64,000 nt of DNA from CAWUFC02 sp963921335 (GTDB lineage: Bacteria > Pseudomonadota > Gammaproteobacteria > Pseudomonadales > Halieaceae): assembly GCA_963921335.3 (NCBI GenBank), contig CAWUFC020000002.1, forward strand, positions 372,001 through 436,000. Reading direction: 5' to 3'. Under the pieces are notes generated by a model. It saw only the letters and a list, made by a program, of their open reading frames with translations. It was not told where the DNA came from and searched no databases. Every line of letters begins with the position of its first letter. Within the stretch, counting starts at the first letter, position 1. A program made the translations under genes and the position numbers. Positions 16,795 through 25,252 of the stretch are shown here, piece after piece.

Positions 16795-17578
16795 TCAGGC
16801 GGGCCGTATCCTCATCGTCGCCGGAGTCGTCTTCAGAGAAGTCAGCTTCCGGTTCAGATAAGACTGCTTCTTCTGGAGACTCAGGTGAGACGGCTTCGTC
16901 CTCTACCTCGGCCGCATCTTCGATCTCGCTATAGCTATTCCCCGCCTCGCCTGCTTCGGCATCCGTTTCAGAATCAAGGGCTTCGGACGCGGCCTCTTCT
17001 TGGGCTGACTCATCCACAAGCCCTTCAAAACCCAGCTCCTGCGTCAGTGTCTCGAAGTCGCGAATTTCAGCCAGGGCAGGCAATTGGTCCAGGCTCTTGA
17101 GGTCAAAATAATCCAGAAAATCACGAGTCGTGGCGTACATGGCCGGCCGCCCGGGCACATCGCGGTGCCCCACCACACGGATCCAGTCACGCTCGTGCAG
17201 GGTTTTAATGATATTGGAGCTCACCGCTACGCCGCGAATTTCTTCAATCTCTCCACGAGTAATGGGCTGACGATACGCAATCAGCGCCAGGGTCTCGAGC
17301 AATGCCCGGGAGTATTTCGCCGGGCGCTCATGCCAGAGGCGACCCACCCACTGAGACAGCTCCTGGCGCACCTGGAATCGAAAGCCGCTGGCCACTTCGC
17401 TGAGTTCGAAACCGCGCTCTTCGCAGCGCTCCGCGACCTCTTTGAGAGCCTCGCGGATCTGGCTATTCTCCGGGCGCTCGTGCTCTTCAAACAGATCCGC
17501 CATGTTTTGTACGGTCAGCGGCTTGCCCGCCGCAAGGATGGCACCTTCAAGAATCTGTACCAGGCCTATTTCCGCCAT
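16787..17578 (-). CDS. scpB: Segregation and condensation protein ScpB
   Basis: This 263-residue kleisin-associated subunit of the SMC-ScpA-ScpB complex has two winged-helix domains at residues 1-175 (MAEIGLVQILEGAILAAGKP start, then ALIAYRQPITRGEIEEIRGV, the family signature, and GRPAMYATT). From about residue 190 on the protein is a long, strongly acidic tail of low complexity. I chose the ATG at 17576-17578 because it gives the family N-terminus and lies one base after the scpA stop; the longer frame adds a basic stretch with no family match. Confidence 0.93.
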   Translation of the reverse strand: MAEIGLVQILEGAILAAGKPLTVQNMADLFEEHERPENSQIREALKEVAERCEERGFELSEVASGFRFQVRQELSQWVGRLWHERPAKYSRALLETLALIAYRQPITRGEIEEIRGVAVSSNIIKTLHERDWIRVVGHRDVPGRPAMYATTRDFLDYFDLKSLDQLPALAEIRDFETLTQELGFEGLVDESAQEEAASEALDSETDAEAGEAGNSYSEIEDAAEVEDEAVSPESPEEAVLSEPEADFSEDDSGDDEDTARLNG

Positions 17579-17579
17579 G

Positions 17580-18584
17580 CTATTCCTCTTCCTCTTTCGC
17601 TTCGTCTGCCGCCGGTGCCACCTCACCTTCCTCGGCACCTTCCACCCGCGCCTTGACGTGGATGGGACCAAAACTATCGGTTTGCACTATTTCTACCAGC
17701 GATTCCTTGATCAGCTCCATGATCGCCAGGAACGTCACCACCACACCGAGGCGACCCTCCTCGACTTTGAACAGGGAGACAAAAGGCACAAACTGCTGGC
17801 CGCGAATCATCTCCAGAACGTCAGACATACGCTCACGGGTGGACAGGGCTTCCCGTTGAATCTGATGGTGTTCATACATGTCGGCCCGCCGCAGCACCTC
17901 GCCCAGGGCAACCAGCAACTCGCGCATATCAACATCGGGGTCGGGTCGGCTGCGATCAATCTCCGGTGGCGTCGCGTTGGCGGGGAAATACTCGCGCTCC
18001 ATGCGCGGCAGCTCTTCGATGTCCTCTGCCGCCTTTTTGAAGCGCTCGTATTCCTGCAGTCGTCGAATCAGCTGGGCGCGCGGATCTTCCTCGTCGTCTT
18101 CAACCGACTCAGAGCGCGGCAGCAACATGCGTGACTTGATCTCGGCCAGCATGGCGGCCATTAACAAGTACTCGGCCGCCAGCTCAAACTGCATGGCATC
18201 CATTAGCTCCACGTACTGCATATACTGCTCGGTAATGCGGGCGACGTCGATTTCCAAAATATCGAGATTCTGGCGTCGAATCAGATACAGCAGCAGATCC
18301 AGCGGCCCCTCAAAGGCCTCCAGGAACACTTCCAGTGCCCGCGGTGGGATATAGAGATCCTTGGGTAACTCAGTGACGGCCTGGCCGAGAACCACCGCAA
18401 ACGGCATTTCGCCCTGCTGGGGCTGCTGGCGCAGCTGTTCCAGGCTAATGGCCTCTTCAGTATTTGAGGGTGCTTCGGGGCTGGATTCAGCTGTTGGCGC
18501 AGCCTGCTCCTGGCTGGATTCGGCGGCGTCTGCGGGCTGGTTTTGTTGTTCTTGTTCGGTGCCCGCCGGGTCCTGGTTTTCCAC
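17580..18584 (-). CDS. scpA: Segregation and condensation protein ScpA (kleisin)
   Basis: This bridging kleisin of the bacterial condensin has core motifs LEAFEGPLDLLLYLIRRQNLDI (spread over about 88-110) and EYLLMAAMLAEIKSRMLLP. It is 334 residues if the GTG at 18582-18584 is used, which has no visible ribosome site. The first 60 residues are a Gln/Glu/Ala/Ser-rich extension; an internal ATG at 18405-18407, preceded by AGGG, would give about 275 residues. Both starts remain possible. The scpB gene follows after one base. Confidence 0.92.
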   Translation of the reverse strand: MENQDPAGTEQEQQNQPADAAESSQEQAAPTAESSPEAPSNTEEAISLEQLRQQPQQGEMPFAVVLGQAVTELPKDLYIPPRALEVFLEAFEGPLDLLLYLIRRQNLDILEIDVARITEQYMQYVELMDAMQFELAAEYLLMAAMLAEIKSRMLLPRSESVEDDEEDPRAQLIRRLQEYERFKKAAEDIEELPRMEREYFPANATPPEIDRSRPDPDVDMRELLVALGEVLRRADMYEHHQIQREALSTRERMSDVLEMIRGQQFVPFVSLFKVEEGRLGVVVTFLAIMELIKESLVEIVQTDSFGPIHVKARVEGAEEGEVAPAADEAKEEEE

Positions 18585-18647
18585 GATATGTTATGCCCTT
18601 CTCAGAAGCGCAAATTATACACCCCCCGCTCCCGCGGTCGCCAGCTC

Positions 18648-19274
18648 TCAGTCAGCCAAAAAGGGCTCAGCCTCACCTTTACCCTGGCGAACCAGCTCAG
18701 ATGCCTCGGCGGACAGGTCAATGACGGTGGTGGGCTCCATACCGCAATATCCGCCGTCAATCACCAGGTCGACCTCGTGCTCCAAAATCTCCCGAATCTC
18801 ATAGGGATCGATCAGCGGGTACTCGTCACCAGGCATGATAAGCGTCACGCTCATGAGCGGTTCATTCAGGTCCTGCAGCAGGGCCAGTGCAATATTGTTA
18901 TGAGGCACCCGGAGCCCGATGGTCTTGCGCTTGGGGTGCTTGAGCCGCCGCGGCACCTCTGATGTGGCTTCCAGAATAAAGGTATAGGCACCGGGAGTAT
19001 TGTTGCGCAGCAGGCGATACGCGGCATTGTCGACCCTTGCGTAGCTCGCCAACTCCGACAGATCGCGACAGACCAGCGTGAAGTTGTGCTTGTCGTCCAG
19101 CTGGCGAATCCGGCGAATACGGTCGAGTGCATTCTTGTCACCGATATGACATCCCAGGGCGTAGGCGGAGTCCGTTGGATAGGCCACCACGCCACCGGCA
19201 CGAATAATATCTACCGCCTGGCGAATCAGGCGATGCTGCGGATTGTCGGGGTGAACCTGAAAAAATTGGCTCAA
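18648..19274 (-). CDS. yciO: YciO-type Sua5/YrdC domain protein
   Basis: This 208-residue protein of the YrdC/Sua5 fold binds double-stranded RNA and nucleotides; the family includes threonylcarbamoyl-AMP synthase. Motifs are GGVVAYPTDSAYALGC (about 27-42), the KHNFTL loop, and SVTLIMPGDEYP. The SAYALGC and KHNFTL patterns are those of the YciO branch, whose role in t6A synthesis is not settled, rather than of TsaC. The TTG start overlaps the rnm stop. The run rnm-yciO-scpA-scpB-rluB is conserved in Pseudomonas. Confidence 0.88.
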   Translation of the reverse strand: MSQFFQVHPDNPQHRLIRQAVDIIRAGGVVAYPTDSAYALGCHIGDKNALDRIRRIRQLDDKHNFTLVCRDLSELASYARVDNAAYRLLRNNTPGAYTFILEATSEVPRRLKHPKRKTIGLRVPHNNIALALLQDLNEPLMSVTLIMPGDEYPLIDPYEIREILEHEVDLVIDGGYCGMEPTTVIDLSAEASELVRQGKGEAEPFLAD

Positions 19275-20128
19275 GACACCGCCCTGGCAGCCAGCACCTG
19301 CCAGGTGCTGTCATCGCGTTCAAAGCTAGACACATCGACCCCCAGGGTCGGCCCGTAATCACGCTGTCCGTGAAAATCGCTGCCCGCAGAGGCCAACAGC
19401 CCGAACTCTTTCGCCAGCTTGCGCAGCTGCTCAGTCTGGTCGGCCAGCTGGCGGCCGCTGTATATTTCGATCGCCTGCCCTCCGCAATCGCAAAAATCGC
19501 GCACCAGGCGGCGCAGCTTGCTGCGGGTATAGCGATACTTGAGGGGATGCGCCAGCACAGGAATGCCGGCGGCACCGCTAATCCAGCTTACCGCCTCATC
19601 CAACTCGGGCCAGAAGGCCTTCACATCGCCGGTTTTGCCAGCGCCAAGGTATTTGTCGAAGGCGGCATTCATATCGCTGACGTGACCCTGCTCAACCATC
19701 CAGCGAGCAAAATGAGGCCGGCCGATCTGGCTCACGCCAGCGTGGCGTATCGCGCCTTCAAGCGCGCCCTCGAAACCCAGTTTCTCCAAACGCTCAGCGA
19801 TGGTGCCGGCGCGCTTCTGCCGGGCCTGCGCCAGCTGATCCAGACCAGCCACCAGGCCGGGCTCTTCAACATCAATGCCCAGGCCGACGATATGCACGGT
19901 ATCGTTGTGCCAGCGGCAGGAAAGCTCCACGCCGGCATGCAGCTTCAAACCCTCATCAGCAGCGGCCTGTGAGGACTTGAGCGCTAGGTAACCATCCACA
20001 CAGTCGTGGTCTGTCAGGGCCAGCTGCTCAATACCCGCAGCCAGCGCTTCCTGCAGCAGATCGGCAGGTGCCAGTTTGCCGTCAGAGGCGTTACTATGCG
20101 TATGAAAATCAATTATCATGGCTCGCAT
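19271..20128 (-). CDS. rnm: PHP-domain 5'-3' exoribonuclease / phosphoesterase (RNase AM, YciV)
   Basis: This 285-residue PHP phosphoesterase has metal-binding motifs DFHTHSNASDG (near residue 6), LTDHD, HAGVELSC, HIVGLGID, GRPHFA, HPLKYR and GSDFHG in the family order. E. coli YciV removes nucleotides from RNA 5' ends and matures 5S and other rRNA ends; the same fold can also hydrolyse pAp. The ATG at 20126-20128 has a modest AAGAG site; an ATG three codons later is also possible. It is divergent from yciB with a 43-base gap containing a 6-bp inverted repeat. Confidence 0.88.
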   Translation of the reverse strand: MRAMIIDFHTHSNASDGKLAPADLLQEALAAGIEQLALTDHDCVDGYLALKSSQAAADEGLKLHAGVELSCRWHNDTVHIVGLGIDVEEPGLVAGLDQLAQARQKRAGTIAERLEKLGFEGALEGAIRHAGVSQIGRPHFARWMVEQGHVSDMNAAFDKYLGAGKTGDVKAFWPELDEAVSWISGAAGIPVLAHPLKYRYTRSKLRRLVRDFCDCGGQAIEIYSGRQLADQTEQLRKLAKEFGLLASAGSDFHGQRDYGPTLGVDVSSFERDDSTWQVLAARAVS

Positions 20129-20133
20129 TATCC

Positions 20134-20148
20134 GGACTCTTCGAGTCC
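20134..20148. promoter_or_regulatory. Inverted repeat between rnm and yciB
   Basis: GGACTC (20134-20139) and GAGTCC (20143-20148) form a perfect repeat with a 3-base centre in the short divergent gap. It could be an operator for both genes; no regulator is known to match. Confidence 0.25.
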
Positions 20149-20171
20149 CATTCCAGTGAGAATTCCACACT

Positions 20172-20765
20172 ATGAAGCAATTGGCAGAACTGCTACCGCT
20201 GCTGCTGTTTTTCGTCACCTACCAGCTGGATGGCAAGCAGGTCGAGATCGCCGGCTGGCAGTACACCTTTGACGGTATTTTCAGCGCTACCGCGGTACTC
20301 ATTATTGCCACCGCCGCCCATGTACTTATCCACTGGATAATGACCCGGGAGCTGGAGCGCCGCCTGTTATGGCTGACCGCCGCCGTATGCGTGTTTGGCG
20401 GCGCCACCCTGCTGTTCAGGGACCAGACTTTTATCTACTGGAAGCCTACCGTGTTTAACTGGGTGCTCGCCCTGGTATTCGCCGGCAGCCACTTTATCGG
20501 CGATCGCAACCTGATGGAGCGCACCCTCGGCAGCCAGATCGAACTACCCAAGCCGGTCTGGAACAAATTGCTGTGGCTGTGGGCCGGCAACTTTGCACTG
20601 GTCGGCACGCTCAACCTGGTGGTGGCCTACCAGTTTAGCGAGGCCTTCTGGGTCAGTTATAAACTCTATTCAACGCTGGGCTTTACCCTGGTGCTAACCA
20701 TCATCACCGCGGTGATGATCGCCCCTCATGTCAAAGAAGATTCAATCTCGGAAAAGCAAACCTGA
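20172..20765 (+). CDS. yciB: Inner-membrane septation protein YciB (IspZ)
   Basis: This 197-residue integral membrane protein has five hydrophobic helices. The N-terminus MKQLAELLPLLLFF and the segments FIYWKPTVFNWVLA and FIGDRNLMERTLG are the family signatures. YciB helps keep the cell envelope intact and interacts with elongation and division proteins. The next gene, yciI, begins on the last base of its stop codon, and yciI is its neighbour in E. coli too. Confidence 0.95.
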   Translation: MKQLAELLPLLLFFVTYQLDGKQVEIAGWQYTFDGIFSATAVLIIATAAHVLIHWIMTRELERRLLWLTAAVCVFGGATLLFRDQTFIYWKPTVFNWVLALVFAGSHFIGDRNLMERTLGSQIELPKPVWNKLLWLWAGNFALVGTLNLVVAYQFSEAFWVSYKLYSTLGFTLVLTIITAVMIAPHVKEDSISEKQT

Positions 20766-21064
20766 TGTATTACGCAATTATTAGTGAAGACGTGGACAAC
20801 AGTCTGCCCCTGCGCAAACAGGCGCGACCAGCGCACCTGGCCCGCATGGATAAACTGGTCGAGGAAGGCCGCCTGCTCTGCGCTGGCCCCCACCCCGCCG
20901 CCGACACAGAAGACCCGGGTGAAGCTGGCTTTACCGGCAGCCTGATCATCGCTGAATTCGACAGTCTGGAAGCGGCGCAGGCCTGGGCTGACGAGGACCC
21001 CTACATCGAAGCAGGCGTGTACAAGCAGGTGGTCGTTAAACCGTACAAGATTGTTCTGCCATGA
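20765..21064 (+). CDS. yciI: YciI family protein
   Basis: This is a 99-residue dimeric alpha-beta barrel protein. The start MYYAIISEDVDNSLPLR and the pattern RPAHLARMDKLVEEGRLL...GPHP carry the conserved His and Asp of the YciI active-site pocket. Function is unknown, with an enzyme role suspected from the pocket. It overlaps the next start by four bases. Confidence 0.93.
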   Translation: MYYAIISEDVDNSLPLRKQARPAHLARMDKLVEEGRLLCAGPHPAADTEDPGEAGFTGSLIIAEFDSLEAAQAWADEDPYIEAGVYKQVVVKPYKIVLP

Positions 21065-21723
21065 TCCGCGCACTCCTCATTTTTCTGCTTTTCTCAGCTG
21101 GCACGCAGGCACAAACCCGTTTTGTCAGTGACGAGCAGTATGTACCCCTGCGCAGTGGCCCTGGCTCCGAATACCGTATCGTTCACCGCGGCATTCCCAG
21201 CGGTACGGAATTGACTGTTGAGGAAAGCAGCGAGGACGGAGAGTACAGCCGTATAGTCACCGCGCGGGGCACTGAAGGCTGGATCAGAAGCCAGTACCTG
21301 GTCAGTGAGGTACCGGCGAAGCGGCGCCTTGCCAACGCAGAAGCCGAGCGCGATCAACTGCAGCAACAGCTGGCTGAAGCCAATGCGACCCTGGCCGAGC
21401 TTCGCGAAACCTATCAATCAGCGTCGGACAAACTGGTGCGCAGCGAAAGCGACCTGACCAACACCCGCGGCGAACTGGCTGAGATCAAACGCATCTCTGC
21501 CAATGCGCTGAGCCTCGACCAGGACAAAAAGCGACTGCTGGAAGAGGCTGAGATTCGCGCCTCGCGCATAGAAGTGCTGGAGGCTGAAAACCAGCGTCTG
21601 CAGGACAGCGCCGAATCAGAAGCCTTCCTTAACGGCGCCCTGGCGGTATTACTGGGCGTTATGATTACCCTGCTGGTGCCACGCTTGTGGCCGAAACGCA
21701 GACCCAGCTCCAGCTGGGCCTGA
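21061..21723 (+). CDS. SH3-domain, coiled-coil, tail-anchored envelope protein (YgiM-like)
   Basis: This protein has 220 residues. It has a signal peptide (about 1-18, ending TQAQ), one bacterial SH3 domain (about 20-82: YVPLRSGPGSEYRIVHRGIPSGT), a long coiled coil (about 90-190, rich in Ala, Glu, Leu and Arg) and a C-terminal membrane helix (about 192-210), followed by a basic tip. This is the layout of E. coli YgiM and the TIGR04211 family. The SH3 part probably faces the periplasm and may contact peptidoglycan. Function is unproven. Confidence 0.85.
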   Translation: MIRALLIFLLFSAGTQAQTRFVSDEQYVPLRSGPGSEYRIVHRGIPSGTELTVEESSEDGEYSRIVTARGTEGWIRSQYLVSEVPAKRRLANAEAERDQLQQQLAEANATLAELRETYQSASDKLVRSESDLTNTRGELAEIKRISANALSLDQDKKRLLEEAEIRASRIEVLEAENQRLQDSAESEAFLNGALAVLLGVMITLLVPRLWPKRRPSSSWA

Positions 21724-21761
21724 AGCAAAAATGCGCGTTGATACTTACTAAGGACTAATTG

Positions 21762-22325
21762 ATGAAGTTTGTAACCAAACTAACGCTGTTGCTGAGCCTG
21801 CTGATTGCTATGCCCGGCCACGCCGAAGATCCCAGGGTACTGATTAAAACCAGTCACGGTGATATTACTGTGCGCCTGTTTGCCGACAAAGCCCCGATCA
21901 CCGTCGAAAACTTTCTCGGCTATGTGGACAGCGGCTTTTACAAGGGCACGATTTTCCACCGGGTGATTCCCCGCTTCATGATCCAGGGTGGCGGCTTTAA
22001 CGAGCGCATGCGGGAGAAGCCCAATGGCGACCCCATCAAGAATGAAGCTAAAAACCGTTTACACAATGAGCGTGGCACCCTGGCCATGGCCAGGACCAAC
22101 GACCCGGACAGCGCCACCAGCCAGTTTTTTATCAATGTGCGCAACAACTTCCGCCTTGACTGGAGCCCCGGCAACTCTGGCTATGCAGTTTTTGGCGAAG
22201 TGATTGACGGCATGTACACCGTTGACTCTATTGCGGTTGAGCCCACCGGCAACTTTATGGGCCACGGCGACGTACCCCTGACGCCAATCAAAATTCTCGA
22301 CATGGTACGCCTGGACCAGCAATGA
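21762..22325 (+). CDS. ppiA: Periplasmic cyclophilin-type peptidyl-prolyl isomerase
   Basis: This 187-residue protein has a signal peptide (cleavage after PGHA) and a cyclophilin domain. Core motifs are APITVENFLGYVDSGFY, FHRVIPRFMIQGGGF (with the catalytic Arg), TSQFFINVRNN and YAVFGEVIDGM. It would speed proline isomerisation in exported proteins. The ATG at 21762 has AGGA seven bases upstream; the TTG just before it is less likely. The pdxJ start overlaps its stop. Confidence 0.93.
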   Translation: MKFVTKLTLLLSLLIAMPGHAEDPRVLIKTSHGDITVRLFADKAPITVENFLGYVDSGFYKGTIFHRVIPRFMIQGGGFNERMREKPNGDPIKNEAKNRLHNERGTLAMARTNDPDSATSQFFINVRNNFRLDWSPGNSGYAVFGEVIDGMYTVDSIAVEPTGNFMGHGDVPLTPIKILDMVRLDQQ

Positions 22326-23104
22326 TTGCCCTGAGCGTCAATCTCAACAAAATCGCCCTGCTTCGCAACTCAAGGGACACCACCAATCCTGATGTAGTGG
22401 AACATGCACGCATGGCCCTGCGCGCTGGAGCGGATGGCATCACGGTGCACCCACGCCCTGACCAGCGTCATATTCGCGCCAGCGACTGCACCGAACTGAA
22501 CGAGATGCTGCGGGCCGAGTACCCCGGCATCGAATTCAATATTGAGGGCAACCCTGTTGCAGGCCCGCGCCCCGCTCCTCGCGAAGGCGTGGGTGACTAT
22601 CCGGGTTTTATGCAGCTGGTAGAAGCGATTCGTCCGGCCCAGTGTACGCTGGTACCAGACGGCGATGGTCAGCTTACTTCAGATCACGGCTTTGACCTCA
22701 AGACCGATGGCGACACCGTCAAGCCCATTATCGATCAACTGCATGAGCTGGGCATTCGTGTCAGCCTGTTTATGGATCCCATCCCTGAGCAGATTGAACT
22801 GGCGGCACAAATCGGCACAGACCGTATCGAACTCTACACAGAACCCTATGCAGACGCGGTGAAAGCCGGCGAGAACATCGAAACAGTCTGGCAGCAATAC
22901 GCCGATGCCACGGCCCTGGCCACCGGGCTGGGTATCGGCGTTAACGCAGGACACGACCTGGACCTGATCAACCTTCCACGATTTGCGCAGATCGCCAACT
23001 TGCTGGAAGTCTCGATTGGCCATGCACTGACCGTGGATGCCATTCGCATGGGTTTCGAAACAACCATCGAAGCTTATCAGCGGGCGCTAGGGAAAAGCGC
23101 TTAG
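22322..23104 (+). CDS. pdxJ: Pyridoxine 5'-phosphate synthase
   Basis: This 260-residue TIM-barrel enzyme closes the ring of vitamin B6 from deoxyxylulose phosphate and aminoacetone phosphate. Family motifs are LSVNLNKIALLRNSR, ADGITVHPRPDQRHI, FNIEGNP, CTLVPDG, VSLFMDP, RIELYTEPYA and GVNAGHDL, the last holding the catalytic His and Asp. Its usual place in gammaproteobacteria is after recO; here it is coupled to a cyclophilin gene. It converges on the following methyltransferase with a four-base overlap. Confidence 0.97.
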   Translation: MIALSVNLNKIALLRNSRDTTNPDVVEHARMALRAGADGITVHPRPDQRHIRASDCTELNEMLRAEYPGIEFNIEGNPVAGPRPAPREGVGDYPGFMQLVEAIRPAQCTLVPDGDGQLTSDHGFDLKTDGDTVKPIIDQLHELGIRVSLFMDPIPEQIELAAQIGTDRIELYTEPYADAVKAGENIETVWQQYADATALATGLGIGVNAGHDLDLINLPRFAQIANLLEVSIGHALTVDAIRMGFETTIEAYQRALGKSA

Positions 23105-23772
23105 CCGCCGCGATACAAACTCACCCGTCGAAATTCGGCTGACTCATCCAGGTCAGGCAAGGTGCTGCTGTCATACTGGGCGATGCGTTCATAGCCCGGA
23201 AATCGAAAATCCCTGACGCGCGAATCTGCCACCAGCACTTCGGGGGCTCGCTGTAGAAATCGTTCCAACCACGGCAGATTCTCCCGATCGTAGAGCACAT
23301 CTGCCACCAGGATCAGGTCGAGCTCGTCGGTGACGTCATTGAAATCCGCTGCCAGGTCAACATCCACGCCATTCAACTCAGCATTGACGCGACTGGCCAG
23401 TTGCGCATCTTCATCAATATCGCAGGCAATCACCCGCTTTGCGCCAGCCATGGCAGATGCAATGGCGGCAACACCTGAGCCACTGCCGAAATCCAGCACG
23501 GTGCGCCCCTCTACCCAGCCGGGGTTTTCCAGCAGGTAGCGCGCCAGCACCACACCGCTGGCCCAGCAAAAGGCCCAATAGGCCGGGTAGTTCATCAGGG
23601 CCTGAGCCTGTTCGGCACTCAGCTCATGCTGGGGATAGTCCTCATTGAGAAGATAGAGGCCCAGACCACGGCAATCCGGCAGCTGTAAGTACTGTGCACG
23701 ACCATCCGGCACGTAACGAGCGAGAATGTCAGACAGTGCAGCATGCTCGTGGGGCTTGTGTTTTGCCGTCAT
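23101..23772 (-). CDS. Class I SAM methyltransferase, ETFB-lysine-methyltransferase-like
   Basis: This protein has 223 residues. Motif I DFGSGSGVAAIAS is at about 95-107, followed by ACDIDEDA and LILVADVLYDREN, which matches the post-motif (D.lyd) of the METTL20/NNMT-like protein methyltransferases. The N-terminal half has PAYWAFCWASGVVLARYLLEN, also typical of the group. Relatives methylate lysines of electron-transfer flavoprotein beta, but the substrate here is not known. It is divergent from rluA with a 19-base gap. Confidence 0.8.
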   Translation of the reverse strand: MTAKHKPHEHAALSDILARYVPDGRAQYLQLPDCRGLGLYLLNEDYPQHELSAEQAQALMNYPAYWAFCWASGVVLARYLLENPGWVEGRTVLDFGSGSGVAAIASAMAGAKRVIACDIDEDAQLASRVNAELNGVDVDLAADFNDVTDELDLILVADVLYDRENLPWLERFLQRAPEVLVADSRVRDFRFPGYERIAQYDSSTLPDLDESAEFRRVSLYRGG

Positions 23773-23791
23773 GGGTTTAAAGTGCGCGCCA

Positions 23792-24454
23792 ATGAATCCG
23801 CCCTACATCGTACCGCGCTGTGACCGACCAGTGGAAATACTGCATCGGGACGAGCACTTCCTGCTGGTCGACAAACCGGACCTGTTGCTGAGTGTGCCCG
23901 GCCGGCATGAACTCAATAAGGACTGCATGATTACCCGTGTGCAGCAGGACTATCCTTCGGCCAGCGTGGTGCACCGTCTTGACCTGGATACCTCCGGCAT
24001 CCTCGTGGTTCCGCTAAACAAGCCCGCCCATTCCCATATCAGTCGGCAGTTTCAGGAGCGTAAAGTCGAGAAGAGCTATCACGCTGTTGTTTATGGTCTG
24101 GTGGAAGGCGACAGCGGTGAGATCGACCTACCCATCGCCACTGACTGGGAAAACCGGCCGAAGCAGATCATCTGTCATGAGCGCGGTAAACAGGCACTCA
24201 CGCGCTATGAAGTGCTGGAACGCGACCCCGAGGGTCACCGCACTCGCCTGTTGTTGAAACCGGTCACCGGCCGCTCGCACCAACTGCGCATTCACCTCGC
24301 CAGCATCGATCACCCCATTCTCGGTTGTGACATGTATGCGCACGATGAGGCGCTGGGGATGGCAGACCGGCTGATGCTACACGCCTGGCAACTCGGTTTC
24401 AGTCACCCTGTCAGTGGCGACTGGGTTTCAGGTGAAGCGCCGCTACCCTTCTGA
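23792..24454 (+). CDS. rluA: Pseudouridine synthase RluA (23S 746 / tRNA 32)
   Basis: This 220-residue protein is the same length as E. coli RluA and similar throughout: LLVDKPDLLLSVPGR, VHRLDLDTSGILV (catalytic Asp), DWENRPKQIICHERGKQALT, KPVTGRSHQLRIH, LHAWQL. There is no S4 domain, as in RluA. I chose the ATG at 23792, which gives the E. coli-like N-terminus; the longer frame crosses the methyltransferase start. Its 3' end overlaps the convergent sulfurtransferase gene by 12 bases. Confidence 0.92.
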   Translation: MNPPYIVPRCDRPVEILHRDEHFLLVDKPDLLLSVPGRHELNKDCMITRVQQDYPSASVVHRLDLDTSGILVVPLNKPAHSHISRQFQERKVEKSYHAVVYGLVEGDSGEIDLPIATDWENRPKQIICHERGKQALTRYEVLERDPEGHRTRLLLKPVTGRSHQLRIHLASIDHPILGCDMYAHDEALGMADRLMLHAWQLGFSHPVSGDWVSGEAPLPF

Positions 24455-25252
24455 CTCCAGGTAACTGCACCAGTCGCTCCAGCTACCGCCATAGAGGCTG
24501 GCATCGCTCCGCCCCGCTATCGCCAGTGACAGCAGGTTTGCACAGGCAGTCACCCCGGAACCGCAATACACGACCAGTTCATCGTCCTGCACGGATGCCC
24601 AGCGCTGCTTATGCGCCTCAACGCTGAGCGCCAAGCCATTCGCGTCAGTCGCTTCCTGCCAGGGAAAATTCAGCGCGCCCGGTATGTGGCCAGCAACTGG
24701 ATCAATCGGCTCCTCCAGACCCTGGTAGCGTGGTGCTTCCCGGGAATCGATCAACAACTTCGAAGCTTGCTGGGCCTCACGCACACTCTCGAAATCGACC
24801 AGGTTCAGGTAAGCCTCTGCCTGATGCGCTGTTACGGCCGCGGCATCGGGCAAGGACGACTCAAGCGCTCCCCCAAGGTTCACCCAGGCATGGAAACCGC
24901 CATCAAGCACGCGCACATTGCTAAAGCCCAAAGCGCCCATCATCCACCAAAGTCGACTGGCAAAGGCGAAGCGCGAGGCATCATATGCCACCACCGGGGT
25001 ATCGCGAGCAATACCAATTGCCGCGAGCCGGTCACAGAATGCCTGAGGCTCGGGCAGCGGATGTCGGCCACCGTGTTGACCAGTCTCGCCGGAAAGATCC
25101 TCGTCCAGATGCAGGTAGTGTGCGCCGGGGATATGGCCTTTCAGGTATTGCTGCCGCCCCTCCTCGGTGTCCGCCAATGAAAAACGGCAGTCGACAACGA
25201 CGACATCCGCGAGCTCTGATTGCAGCTGCTGGCTAGTGATCAAATGCGCCAT
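24443..25252 (-). CDS. sseA: Sulfurtransferase (3-mercaptopyruvate / thiosulfate type)
   Basis: This 269-residue two-rhodanese-domain protein has a first, non-catalytic domain at about 8-120 (VVDCRFSLADTEEGRQQYLKGHIPGAHY) and a second at about 150-265 with the active-site loop YCGSGVTACANLL. CGSGVT is the mercaptopyruvate type loop. The ATG at 25250-25252 gives the family N-terminus and overlaps the upstream crotonase gene by 20 bases; the longer frame is unlike the family. It is the last gene of a seven-gene operon. Confidence 0.9.
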   Translation of the reverse strand: MAHLITSQQLQSELADVVVVDCRFSLADTEEGRQQYLKGHIPGAHYLHLDEDLSGETGQHGGRHPLPEPQAFCDRLAAIGIARDTPVVAYDASRFAFASRLWWMMGALGFSNVRVLDGGFHAWVNLGGALESSLPDAAAVTAHQAEAYLNLVDFESVREAQQASKLLIDSREAPRYQGLEEPIDPVAGHIPGALNFPWQEATDANGLALSVEAHKQRWASVQDDELVVYCGSGVTACANLLSLAIAGRSDASLYGGSWSDWCSYLESEG

